Part shown: positions 16,726 to 24,807 of the stretch, one piece after another
How positions within the stretch are numbered: the first letter of the stretch is position 1
How the letters are laid out: each line of letters opens with the position of its first letter
From: Paludibacteraceae bacterium
GTDB taxonomy: Bacteria > Bacteroidota > Bacteroidia > Bacteroidales > Paludibacteraceae
Assembly: GCA_017467185.1 (NCBI GenBank)
Contig: JAFTSS010000053.1
Span: forward strand, 56,946 to 120,945
Length of the DNA: 64,000 bases
Reading direction: 5' to 3'
The notes under the pieces: generated by a model
Databases searched by the model: none
The model's input: the letters and a program-made list of their open reading frames with translations, nothing else
Told to the model about the DNA's origin: nothing
Made by a program: the position numbers and the translations under genes

Positions 16726-17091
16726 ATGGTAAAAATAATAATAGGAGTAGCTGCTGGTTTCGCATGTGGCTATATTTTAAAAAATATTACAATGAAAAAA
16801 GGCTCACAAAATGAATTAGGTGAATCTTATGAGTCGTTGTATAATTCATCAAAAAATGAAATAAATGCTCTCAGTAATAGACTCAAAAATTACAAAAATG
16901 AGAATGAATCGTTATTAGAGGAAGTAAAACGTTTAAAAAATAAATTACGCACACAAGAAGACTCTAATGATGATCAAATAGATAGAATAGATGAGCTTCA
17001 TAGAAAAATTAATATTCTTCAAAAAGAAAAATCTTTACTTGAAGAGAAAAATCAAGAATATAAAGATTTATTAGAAGCAACGCAAAAATAA
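16726..17091 (+). CDS. Small membrane-anchored coiled-coil protein
   Basis: The 121-residue protein has one N-terminal membrane helix (IIIGVAAGFACGYILKN, residues 4-20). Its remaining ~95 residues are almost wholly charged coiled coil. No known family. It lies one base after GTPase A and 12 bases before GTPase B, so all three are surely co-translated. The size and position suggest an anchor or adaptor for the GTPases. It could also be a split-off part of GTPase B, whose first 100 residues have a similar coiled coil. Confidence 0.65.
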   Translation: MVKIIIGVAAGFACGYILKNITMKKGSQNELGESYESLYNSSKNEINALSNRLKNYKNENESLLEEVKRLKNKLRTQEDSNDDQIDRIDELHRKINILQKEKSLLEEKNQEYKDLLEATQK

Positions 17092-17103
17092 AAAGAATTG
17101 TTT

Positions 17104-18834
17104 ATGGCAACACCAGATAACCAAGACTTGTTAAAAAAAATAAAAAAACAAGAAGTCGAGATAGAAGATTTAGAGGATGAAGTATCCGATTTAAAGAAAA
17201 AATTATCTAAATTAAAAACCGAAAAAGATAAAATTTCAGAAGAATTAGATAACGCCTCAAAAAATTTAAAATTATCACAAACTGAATTACAAGAAATACA
17301 ATCAGAACAAAAAAAATTACAACTAGAAAACTTATTAAACATCGAAGCAATCGAATTTGCCAATGCTATATTAAGTGCACCCAAAGTAGATGATTCCGAT
17401 GCAAATAGTATTGCTCAACATCTAAAACGCATTAAAGAAATTATTTTAGATGATTATGTCGACTTACAAAAATCACTTAACGAATATGACGATGCAAATA
17501 ATGGAATAAATATCATCAATAGATGGGCTAATATCCAACAAAAATCATGGATTAAAAACAAAAAAGTTGTTGCTTTCATTGGTGAATTTTCTGCAGGAAA
17601 AACGTCAATTATAAATCGTATTTTATCTAATGACAACCCTAATATTCCATTACTTCCTGTTAGTAGTAAGGCAACTACAGCAATTGCAACATATATTTCA
17701 TATGGAAGTACCTTCTTATCTCGATTTACTGATCCAAAAGGTGATTTAAAAAAAATTAGTATAGATATATTTAATAAAGTCAATAAAAATATTTTATCTA
17801 AAATAAATGCGAGTTCTCTTATTCAATATTTTGTCATACAATACAACAATGAAAACCTTAAAAATTTAAGTATTCTTGACACACCAGGTTTTTCAAGTAA
17901 TGACAAAGAAGACCAAAGTAGGACTATTGATGTAATCAATGAAGCAGATGCTCTTTTTTGGGTAGTTGATGCACAATCAGGTACTGTCAATAGATCTTCT
18001 CTTGAGATAATATCTCAACACATCAATAATGTACCATTGTACATTATAATAAACAAATCTGATACAAAATCGCCAAAAGAATTAGAACAACTTGAAAATC
18101 AGATTAAAAAAACAATGAAAAATGCAAATATACCAATTAAAGATTGCATTAAATTTTCACAAAAATCTGATTTGACAGAATTGCTAAAAATAATTAATAA
18201 TATTCAAATTTCGGAAGCACGCACAGGAAATGATATTTTGGAAATATTATTTGATTTAGAAACTGATTGTGCTAAAATAGAAGCTACTCTTAATGAATTT
18301 AGGAGTGAACTTCAAGAATATAGTTTCGAGTTAGAAAATTTAAATGAGGATATTATCAATTTTATTGATGTACAACAAACAATTTGCCAAGATCTTGTTG
18401 ATATTCCTAGAGAAGAAACACATTGGATTGCTGACAATGATTATCGCATGGATAAATATGAATATCAAAATTTCTGCGATGGATGTAAGAATGTATTTGA
18501 ATATGCTTCTAAAATAGAGGAATCTTATAATGAATGGTCGGAAATATATGAAAAATATAAAGATTTAGAAATAAAATGTGAAAAAGATAAAGAAAACCAC
18601 AAAATTATTACCAAAATACAAAAAGATCTTTTATCCGAAATTAAAAAATTTGATAAAAAACTATACTCTGATATTAAATCCGAACTTGATTTATTGAAAA
18701 AAAACCTAAAATCTTTACAAAACGATAAAACACACAAAAAAACGATAGCAACTACAATCTCCAGTTTGTGCGACAATTCATTAAATAAAGTTGTAGCAAA
18801 ATTATTATCTATGATAAAGAAAAAGAAGCTATAG
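17104..18834 (+). CDS. Dynamin-like GTPase B with N-terminal coiled coil
   Basis: The start was moved from the TTG at 17098 to ATG 17104. The 576-residue protein opens with a charged coiled coil (about 5-85). It continues with a GTPase domain: G1 GEFSAGKTS (160-168), threonines in SSKATTAIA for G2, G3 DTPGF (259-263), G4 NKSD (317-320). It ends in another long helical region (about 385-570). Unlike GTPase A it has no evident membrane segment. Pairing of a membrane-inserting and a soluble dynamin in one operon recalls LeoA/LeoBC (Eleos) and other heterotypic bacterial dynamin pairs, but the sequence similarity remains to be tested. Confidence 0.85.
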   Translation: MATPDNQDLLKKIKKQEVEIEDLEDEVSDLKKKLSKLKTEKDKISEELDNASKNLKLSQTELQEIQSEQKKLQLENLLNIEAIEFANAILSAPKVDDSDANSIAQHLKRIKEIILDDYVDLQKSLNEYDDANNGINIINRWANIQQKSWIKNKKVVAFIGEFSAGKTSIINRILSNDNPNIPLLPVSSKATTAIATYISYGSTFLSRFTDPKGDLKKISIDIFNKVNKNILSKINASSLIQYFVIQYNNENLKNLSILDTPGFSSNDKEDQSRTIDVINEADALFWVVDAQSGTVNRSSLEIISQHINNVPLYIIINKSDTKSPKELEQLENQIKKTMKNANIPIKDCIKFSQKSDLTELLKIINNIQISEARTGNDILEILFDLETDCAKIEATLNEFRSELQEYSFELENLNEDIINFIDVQQTICQDLVDIPREETHWIADNDYRMDKYEYQNFCDGCKNVFEYASKIEESYNEWSEIYEKYKDLEIKCEKDKENHKIITKIQKDLLSEIKKFDKKLYSDIKSELDLLKKNLKSLQNDKTHKKTIATTISSLCDNSLNKVVAKLLSMIKKKKL

Positions 18835-18940
18835 TAAAATATAAAATTGAACTAAATATGGTTAGTGCGAGACACAGATTATGTACAACAGTATTTTTAC
18901 ATTAGATATAAAAAAAAAGAAACTTTAAAATTTATCACAC

Positions 18941-20983
18941 ATGAATACACAAAACTTTTTTCAAGAATTTCAAGAAAAAAAGCAACAAATTTGCATATTA
19001 GCAAATGAAGCTTTAAAAGCTGGATGGATTGACCAAACAGCACATAACGATATATTAAAAAAAATAAATGACGATATTCTCACTATTGGTGTTATCGGGC
19101 AAATGAAATGTGGAAAATCAACTTTCCTTAATGCATTTCTATTCAATGAGCAATTACTACCAGCAGCAACAACACCTATGACTGCGGCACTATCTGTGAT
19201 TACCTATGGAGAAAAAAAAGAAATTGAAATTGAATTCTATTCAGAAAATGAATGGGAGGAATTAAAACAACTTGCCACTTATGATCTAAATGAAATCAAT
19301 GACACACTACAGAGAGAATCAGTAAAAGCCGCCAAAGAATTATACGAGAAATCAAATTCAATTAAATCTAAAATACCTAATTTATTAGGAACTATAAAAA
19401 AAGATAGTATAGATCAATTAATTGAATATGTCGGAGCAGAAGGGAAATATGTATCTATAGTAAAATCAGTTAGAATAACACTCCCATATGAATGGCTAAA
19501 AGGTGTTGAAATTGTAGATACCCCAGGATTCAATGACCCTGTTGTTTCGAGAGAAGAACGCACAAAAGAGTTTTTAAAACGAGCAGATGTGGTGCTTATG
19601 ATGCTTTATGCTGGACGAGCTTTAGATGCCACAGATTGTAATATTCTCTTTGACAAAGTTGGTAAAATTGGCATAGGAAAAGTGATATTAACAATCAACA
19701 AATGCGACATTCAATTAGCACAAGGCGAAGACTATAAACAAATTAAAGATAATGTCAAGAACGAACTTAATAAAGCCCTAAGTTTATATAAAGATAATTC
19801 AATATCTGAATTATTAAGTGATATTGATCCTATTACAATATCAGCTCAAATGGCTTTATTAGGTCGAATGCCAATGAGTGATGTGCTTCGAGACGAAAAT
19901 CTAAAACATCATTACCACGAATATCTAAATGATATTTTTGACCACCTTAAGACTCAAAAAGACTTATTGCAATTTAGCCAAATATCTGTCCTTGAAGACA
20001 AAATTAAGGACATTATTTCAACCGAAAAAGAGGAGATACTCATACGTAAACCAACAAATCTAATTTTTCAAAAAGCCAAAAATGCTATAAATGATATTGA
20101 AACACAAATAATTATACAAAAAGAACAAAAAGCTAATTTGGAACTCCCAGATGAAGAATTGGAAGAGAAAATAGCTAATTTACAAAAAATGCAAAGAAGA
20201 ATTCAAAAAAAATTTGAATTTGCTCAAGATGAATTAGGTGAAAAATATGATGATATTTCTAGAAAAATAGTACATGATATTGAAGATATTGCAGATAATT
20301 GTAAGTCAAGATGCAACAATATTATAGATACATATAAAAAAGCTGAATTAGAACGTAAATTAGACGCAGAATTAAAAAAATTTGAAGATAGAGAACTCAA
20401 AAGATATATTGAAAATATAAATAGTTCAATAAAAAAAGAATTACGAACTAGTATTACTGAACTCGCAAATGAGGTTGAAGATGTAATCGGAAGATATAAT
20501 GAAAATGGCGAATACAATGATTTAAGTCGTATTCTATTACATACTATCAATAAAGCATTCGAGTCAACAAACAATAATACAAATTTAGTATTAGAAAAAG
20601 AAGAAAATGACAATACTAGCGATATACTAACAGCAATACTACTTTTAATTCCAACAACACCTATTATTTATGGTCTTTTCAAAATTTTTGATTCAGGTAG
20701 AGACGAAGCTAGAACGAGATGTAATGATTTTTTCAATAGCATAAATTATAGAGAAATAGAAGAAAAACTAAAAACATCTAAATCTAGATTTATTAATGTA
20801 TTAAATGGTGATGCTATCAATAAAGTTTTGAGTGATTTAATTGTACAAGCAGAAAAAGCAGAACAAGAAAAAGCAGAAAAAGAAAAAAATCTTCAAAAAG
20901 TAAAAGAAAATCTAGCAACATTGAATGCTAATAAAGCAAAGATTGAAGAAGAATATAAAAAACTACAAACGCTAATTTTATAG
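18941..20983 (+). CDS. Dynamin-like GTPase C
   Basis: This is a third dynamin-family GTPase, 680 residues, of a different subclass. G1 is GQMKCGKST (53-61), G2 lies in AATTPMTAALSV, G3 is DTPGFNDP (193-200) and G4 NKCD (253-256). A helical trunk (about 360-530) follows, with a short hydrophobic hairpin near 560-578 (ILTAILLLIPTTPIIYGLF) and a terminal coiled coil. The GQMKCGKSTFLNAFL block is close to that of classical bacterial dynamin-like proteins. It is 106 bases after GTPase B with no evident promoter between, so it is probably in the same operon. Confidence 0.88.
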   Translation: MNTQNFFQEFQEKKQQICILANEALKAGWIDQTAHNDILKKINDDILTIGVIGQMKCGKSTFLNAFLFNEQLLPAATTPMTAALSVITYGEKKEIEIEFYSENEWEELKQLATYDLNEINDTLQRESVKAAKELYEKSNSIKSKIPNLLGTIKKDSIDQLIEYVGAEGKYVSIVKSVRITLPYEWLKGVEIVDTPGFNDPVVSREERTKEFLKRADVVLMMLYAGRALDATDCNILFDKVGKIGIGKVILTINKCDIQLAQGEDYKQIKDNVKNELNKALSLYKDNSISELLSDIDPITISAQMALLGRMPMSDVLRDENLKHHYHEYLNDIFDHLKTQKDLLQFSQISVLEDKIKDIISTEKEEILIRKPTNLIFQKAKNAINDIETQIIIQKEQKANLELPDEELEEKIANLQKMQRRIQKKFEFAQDELGEKYDDISRKIVHDIEDIADNCKSRCNNIIDTYKKAELERKLDAELKKFEDRELKRYIENINSSIKKELRTSITELANEVEDVIGRYNENGEYNDLSRILLHTINKAFESTNNNTNLVLEKEENDNTSDILTAILLLIPTTPIIYGLFKIFDSGRDEARTRCNDFFNSINYREIEEKLKTSKSRFINVLNGDAINKVLSDLIVQAEKAEQEKAEKEKNLQKVKENLATLNANKAKIEEEYKKLQTLIL

Positions 20984-21036
20984 AAAAAAACGAAAACAAA
21001 AAATGTAATGAATTGCGTTTAATTAAATAATATACT

Positions 21037-21240
21037 ATGCTTTTAGGGAAAATAAAATTTAAATGTACGACTTGTGGGCATAAGTTTGAGGGAATGGCTG
21101 CGGAATATCGTGCTACGCGATATGTGCATCCTATGCCATGCCCGAAATGTGGAAGCAAACATACTCGTCCTGCGGGATTAAGGGGACTACTTGACACTCC
21201 GGCGTATAAGAAAATTTGGAGTGAGTTGGATAAAGAATAA
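21037..21240 (+). CDS. Small zinc-ribbon protein
   Basis: The 67-residue protein has two CxxC knuckles (CTTCGH at 8-13 and CPKCGS near 38-43) separated by a basic stretch. This is a zinc ribbon that could bind nucleic acid or protein. The stop is followed by a strong terminator, which also ends the dynamin operon transcript. Whether it belongs to the system or is a stand-alone gene is unclear. Confidence 0.65.
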   Translation: MLLGKIKFKCTTCGHKFEGMAAEYRATRYVHPMPCPKCGSKHTRPAGLRGLLDTPAYKKIWSELDKE

Positions 21241-21246
21241 TAAAAA

Positions 21247-21282
21247 AAACCGAAGTGTTGATATAAACCTTCGGTTTTTTTA
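21247..21282. terminator. Bidirectional terminator
   Basis: AAACCGAAG (21247-21255) pairs with CTTCGGTTT (21269-21277), with A-run and T-run on the two sides. It ends the dynamin operon (+) and the xerD transcript (-). Confidence 0.85.
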
Positions 21283-21301
21283 TACTATTTTGTATCCATA
21301 T

Positions 21302-22210
21302 TTATTTTTTGCTATTTCTTGGGTGATGAGCTATGACCTCTTCACGAAGATAATTCAAATCGAGATGGGTGTATATCTCGGTTGTTACGAGATTTTCGTG
21401 GCCCAACATCATCTGTATCAAACGCAAATTGGCTCCACCTTCGAGCAAATGGGTTGCGAATGAATGGCGAAATGTGTGCGGACTGATATTCTTCTTTATT
21501 CCTGCCCTCTCGGCAAGGTCTTTCACAATAATAAGTATCATCACGCGAGTGAGTTTAGCTCCACGACGATTGAGAAAAAGATAATCTTCATTACCAGGTT
21601 TAATCTGCAAATGACAACGGTCTTTAAACCATTCCTTTATTTGACAAATAGATTCATCGCTCAATGGCACAAGTCGTTGTTTGCTTCCTTTTCCCTCTAC
21701 CAACATATATTTTTCATCTAAATGAACATTACTTATTTTCAAATTAATAAGTTCACTAACACGCAATCCTGACCCATATAACACCTCAATTATAGCAAGA
21801 TTACGTTGCCCTTCTTTTGATGGATATGAATAAATTTCATTTATAATTCTATCAATTTCGTCTAACGTAAGCACTTCGGGCAATTTGCGAGCCGCCTTTG
21901 GTGTCTCAAGCATGAGTGTTGGGTCTGTATCAAGAATATCGTTATAGATAAGAAATTTATAAAACGATTTAACACCTGAAATCACTCTACCTTGCGATGT
22001 AGCCGACAAACCCAACTCGCCCAATTCAATAACAAAGTCTATCAAATCCTCGAGTTTAACATCCAATAAGTTCACCCCCTTCGCATCGAGATAGTCGGTC
22101 AACAAACCGAGATCGTGAAGATAAGCCTCTTTAGAATTCTCCGACAAGCCCTTCTCTAGCTTCAACCAATTGGTATATTTACGTATTAAATCAGTTTTAT
22201 CTAATTGCAT
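21302..22210 (-). CDS. xerD: Site-specific tyrosine recombinase XerD
   Basis: The 302-residue protein is a full-length Xer recombinase resolving chromosome dimers at dif. It has an N-terminal SAM-like domain (WLKLEKGLSENSKEAYLHDL). The catalytic residues are R in GSGLRVSELI, H-x-x-R in HTFRHSFATHLL, then H in LGHENLVTTEIYTH with the nucleophilic Tyr. Start was set at ATG 22210 rather than the TTG at 22222. It stands alone, as XerD usually does. It is presumably not specific for the inverted repeat at 13803-13990, but it is the only recombinase visible here. Confidence 0.93.
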   Translation of the reverse strand: MQLDKTDLIRKYTNWLKLEKGLSENSKEAYLHDLGLLTDYLDAKGVNLLDVKLEDLIDFVIELGELGLSATSQGRVISGVKSFYKFLIYNDILDTDPTLMLETPKAARKLPEVLTLDEIDRIINEIYSYPSKEGQRNLAIIEVLYGSGLRVSELINLKISNVHLDEKYMLVEGKGSKQRLVPLSDESICQIKEWFKDRCHLQIKPGNEDYLFLNRRGAKLTRVMILIIVKDLAERAGIKKNISPHTFRHSFATHLLEGGANLRLIQMMLGHENLVTTEIYTHLDLNYLREEVIAHHPRNSKK

Positions 22211-22223
22211 AATCAAATACAAA

Positions 22224-22256
22224 CTAAAAAGTGGCGAACTAACAATAGTCCGCCAC
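22224..22256 (-). terminator. Terminator of serA
   Basis: GTGGCGAACT (22231-22240) pairs with AGTCCGCCAC (22247-22256). On the minus strand the hairpin is followed by TTTTT. Confidence 0.8.
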
Positions 22257-22279
22257 CTTCCTTATTTATACATCAATAA

Positions 22280-23200
22280 TTATTTATTCAAACGGAAACG
22301 TTCGTTACCTTCTTTGATGTAGCCAACAATTTGGTTAGCAGCAGCGAGACCCGCGTTGATGTTAGCTTCAGCTGTTTGAGCACCCATTTTCTTAGGAGTA
22401 CCGAAATAGCGAGCGCCGAATTTTTCAGCCAATTCAGCAGCGTTAGCAGGAGCTACGTCAGTAACATATTTGAAATCAGCACGGTCAGCCATCAATTTAG
22501 CGATACCTTCTTCGTCGATAACTTCTTTACGAGCAGTGTTAACAAGAGTTGCACCTTTAGGCATTTTGTTAAGCAATTCGTAGTTGATAGATTTTTTAGT
22601 TTGTTCAGTTGCAGGGATGTGCAATGAAACATAGTCAGAAGTTGAATAAAGTTCGTCGATAGAAGCAACTGCTTTAACACCGTCAGCTTCGATTTTTTCA
22701 GCTGGAACGAATGGGTCGAATGCTTGAACATTCATACCGAAGCCTTTAGCAATTTTAGCAACGCGAAGACCTACGTTACCATAAGCGTGAATACCAAGAG
22801 TTTTGCCTTTCAATTCAGTACCAGTAGCACCTGAGAATTGAACGCGAGCAGCATAAACCATCATACCGAGAGCCAATTCAGCTACAGCGTCAGAGTTTTG
22901 ACCTGGAGTGTTCATAGCTACTACGTTGTGAGCTGTACAAGCTTCGAGGTCAAGGTTATCGAAACCAGCACCTGCGCGAACAACGATTTTAAGGTTTTTA
23001 GCGTGATCAAGAACTTCTTTAGTAACTTTGTCAGAACGAACGATAAGAGCATCTACATCAGCAACTGCTGCATAGAATTGTTCTACTACTGTGTATTTTT
23101 CGAGAAGAACTACTTCTCCACCTGCAGCTTCTACAATTGATTTGATACCATCTACAGCTGCTTTAGCAAATGGTTTTTCTGTTGCAACAAGAACTTTCAT
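22280..23200 (-). CDS. serA: D-3-phosphoglycerate dehydrogenase (short form)
   Basis: At 306 residues this is the short SerA without a C-terminal ACT regulatory domain. It catalyses the first step of serine synthesis. It shows the D-isomer 2-hydroxyacid dehydrogenase pattern: LVRAGAGFDNLDLEA-type substrate loop (VVRAGAGFDNLDLEAC), the Rossmann motif HAYGNVGLRVAKIA, then the catalytic Arg in VNTARKEVIDEEG. It has a short promoter-proximal leader built of tandem repeats (see below) and its own terminator, so it is monocistronic. Another 2-hydroxyacid dehydrogenase function is possible. Confidence 0.88.
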   Translation of the reverse strand: MKVLVATEKPFAKAAVDGIKSIVEAAGGEVVLLEKYTVVEQFYAAVADVDALIVRSDKVTKEVLDHAKNLKIVVRAGAGFDNLDLEACTAHNVVAMNTPGQNSDAVAELALGMMVYAARVQFSGATGTELKGKTLGIHAYGNVGLRVAKIAKGFGMNVQAFDPFVPAEKIEADGVKAVASIDELYSTSDYVSLHIPATEQTKKSINYELLNKMPKGATLVNTARKEVIDEEGIAKLMADRADFKYVTDVAPANAAELAEKFGARYFGTPKKMGAQTAEANINAGLAAANQIVGYIKEGNERFRLNK

Positions 23201-23202
23201 AG

Positions 23203-23266
23203 TTATTAGTTATTAATTAGTAGTTAGTAGTTATTAGTTAGTAGTTATTAGTTAGTAGTTAGTATT
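23203..23266. repeat. TTAGTAGTTA-type tandem repeat in the serA leader
   Basis: Variants of TTAGTAG and TTATTAG alternate with a unit of about 14 bases over ~64 bases. They stop just before the serA start codon. The same words recur near 41367-41405. Confidence 0.8.
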
Positions 23267-23267
23267 C

Positions 23268-23353
23268 TTCATTCCTCATTCCTCAGTCCTCATTCCTCAT
23301 TCCTCATTCCTCACTCCTCATTCCTCACTCCTCATTCCTCACTCCTCATTCTT
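23268..23353. repeat. Heptanucleotide repeat (CATTCCT), about 12 units
   Basis: Units CATTCCT, CACTCCT and CAGTCCT follow each other without gap. With the preceding repeat they fill the whole serA 5' untranslated region. Confidence 0.9.
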
Positions 23354-23356
23354 TTG

Positions 23357-23387
23357 CAAAGGTACAACATTTTTCTGATACCCACAA
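23357..23387 (-). promoter_or_regulatory. Promoter of serA
   Basis: On the minus strand TTG (23385-23387), 20 bases, TACCTTTG (23357-23364). The transcript would start at about 23350, inside the heptamer array. Confidence 0.75.
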
Positions 23388-23410
23388 ACTTTTTACAACA
23401 AATAAAAATC

Positions 23411-24475
23411 TTATTTCTTTTTCTTCTCTGCAAGCCATTTACGAAGAGCCACATGATATTTTGCTGCGTTGCGATTGTGCTCGGCAAGAGTTACGGCAAA
23501 GTTATGAGTACCATTAAAATCTGGATGCGCACACATATATATATAATTATGTTTTTCGGCATTAAGCACAGCATCAATAGTAGCTACACTTGGCAGACGA
23601 ATCGGACCAGGAGGGAGACCTGCATATTTATACGTATTATATGGGTCATCTACTTTAAGATGCTCAAAAAGAATGCGATTTAGCGCAAAATCTTTCAAGG
23701 CAAACTTCACTGTTGGGTCACTTTGTAGACGAATACCTTTGCGCAAACGATTAAGATAAAGCCCCGCCACACGCGATTTTTCAGGTTGATAATTAGTCTC
23801 TTCTTCTACTATACTTGCAAGTGTAATTACTTCAGGAATAGTTAAACCTAAACGTTCAGCTTTTGCACGACGCTCATTAGCATTCCAAAAGGCATCATTC
23901 TCTTTTTTTAGACGTTGCATCAATTTATCTACCGATACAGTCCACCACACCTCGTATGTATTACGTATCACAAGCGCAAACAAATGTTCTGGTTTATAAC
24001 CCAACTCTGCCATTTTCTCTTTATCGGTAACAAAATTCATTATCTCTACCGAATCCATCATCAGTTGTTTTGACACTTTAGATGCAAAATGTTCGGGCAG
24101 GCGCATATAGTTAATCGTGAGACGTACGGGTACTTGCTCGCCACGTTGCACACGCTGAATGAGTTGCAAATGTGTCATCTCAGGAAATACAGGATAACAA
24201 CCCGCTGGCAAAATAGTCGTAGGTTTAAGCCCTAAAACTCGACAAGCAAACATAAACATCTTCGGTTTCGACACTACACTATCAGCCTCTAAATGCGCTA
24301 CGAAATCGGCAAGATTTTCATCTTTATCGACATAAACGCGCATTTCTTTACCCTCTTTGACATTCAATTTAGCAGCAAAAACCTCGCTCCACACCACAAA
24401 AAGAGAGATAATACCTATTAAAACAATGACAGAAAAAGCAATTAGATATTTTTTCCAACTTTTTTGTTTACTCAT
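23411..24475 (-). CDS. mltG: Endolytic murein transglycosylase
   Basis: The 354-residue YceG/MltG protein cleaves nascent peptidoglycan strands to set chain length. One membrane helix lies near residues 10-32, then a LysM-like small domain. The catalytic domain has ASIVEEETNYQPEKSRVAGLYLNRL (the catalytic Glu in E-x-E) and LQSDPTVKF, and near the end NTYKYAGLPPGPIRLPS. Start was set at ATG 24475, 6 bases inside a TTG. A promoter lies 45 bases upstream. It is monocistronic. Confidence 0.93.
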   Translation of the reverse strand: MSKQKSWKKYLIAFSVIVLIGIISLFVVWSEVFAAKLNVKEGKEMRVYVDKDENLADFVAHLEADSVVSKPKMFMFACRVLGLKPTTILPAGCYPVFPEMTHLQLIQRVQRGEQVPVRLTINYMRLPEHFASKVSKQLMMDSVEIMNFVTDKEKMAELGYKPEHLFALVIRNTYEVWWTVSVDKLMQRLKKENDAFWNANERRAKAERLGLTIPEVITLASIVEEETNYQPEKSRVAGLYLNRLRKGIRLQSDPTVKFALKDFALNRILFEHLKVDDPYNTYKYAGLPPGPIRLPSVATIDAVLNAEKHNYIYMCAHPDFNGTHNFAVTLAEHNRNAAKYHVALRKWLAEKKKK

Positions 24476-24519
24476 AATCAAAGATTTAATATTTCAAGTT
24501 TGTTTCATTAAATAAAATG

Positions 24520-24527
24520 CAAAGATA
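24520..24527 (-). promoter_or_regulatory. -7 promoter element of mltG
   Basis: The minus strand reads TATCTTTG, about 45 bases before the mltG ATG. Confidence 0.6.
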
Positions 24528-24550
24528 ATGAAAATATTTTAATCAAAAAA

Positions 24551-24582
24551 TTTTGTGTATTCAAATATTTATTGTACCTTTG
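24551..24582 (+). promoter_or_regulatory. Promoter of tRNA-Ser
   Basis: TTTTG (24551-24555), 19 bases, TACCTTTG (24575-24582): a full Bacteroidetes promoter 45 bases before the tRNA. Confidence 0.75.
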
Positions 24583-24627
24583 CACTGCTTTTGAAAAAAA
24601 GCACGTTCAGTTGATACTGACCTGACT

Positions 24628-24714
24628 GGAAGTGTGGGTGAGTGGCTGAAACCACCAGTTTGCTAAACTGACGTACGGGTAACCGTACCGGGGGTTCGAA
24701 TCCCCCCGCTTCCG
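24628..24714 (+). tRNA. tRNA-Ser (anticodon GCT)
   Basis: The acceptor arms GGAAGTG and CGCTTCC pair. The anticodon loop is TTGCTAA, giving GCT (serine AGC/AGT). A long variable arm (ACGTACGGGTAACCGTACC) marks it as class II, and the T arm reads GGGGTTCGAATCCCC. CCA is not encoded. It has its own promoter and terminator. Confidence 0.95.
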
Positions 24715-24719
24715 CATCA

Positions 24720-24759
24720 AAGCTAATTGATTGTTACAGAACAGTTAATTAGCTTTTTT
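24720..24759 (+). terminator. Terminator after tRNA-Ser
   Basis: AAGCTAATT (24720-24728) pairs with AATTAGCTT (24747-24755), followed by a T-run. Confidence 0.8.
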
Positions 24760-24807
24760 GTTTTTAGACTATTTTCTGAAATTTATTATCGAAACTAAAA
24801 CGAAACT

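Noticed and set aside
21302..22210. XerD as the dedicated invertase of the 13803-13990 repeat
   Set aside because: The protein looks like the housekeeping Xer recombinase, is on the other strand beyond a terminator, and nothing ties it to the repeat except distance.
23203..23353. CRISPR-like array
   Set aside because: Units are 7 or 14 bases with no unique spacers and no cas genes. It is a simple tandem repeat.
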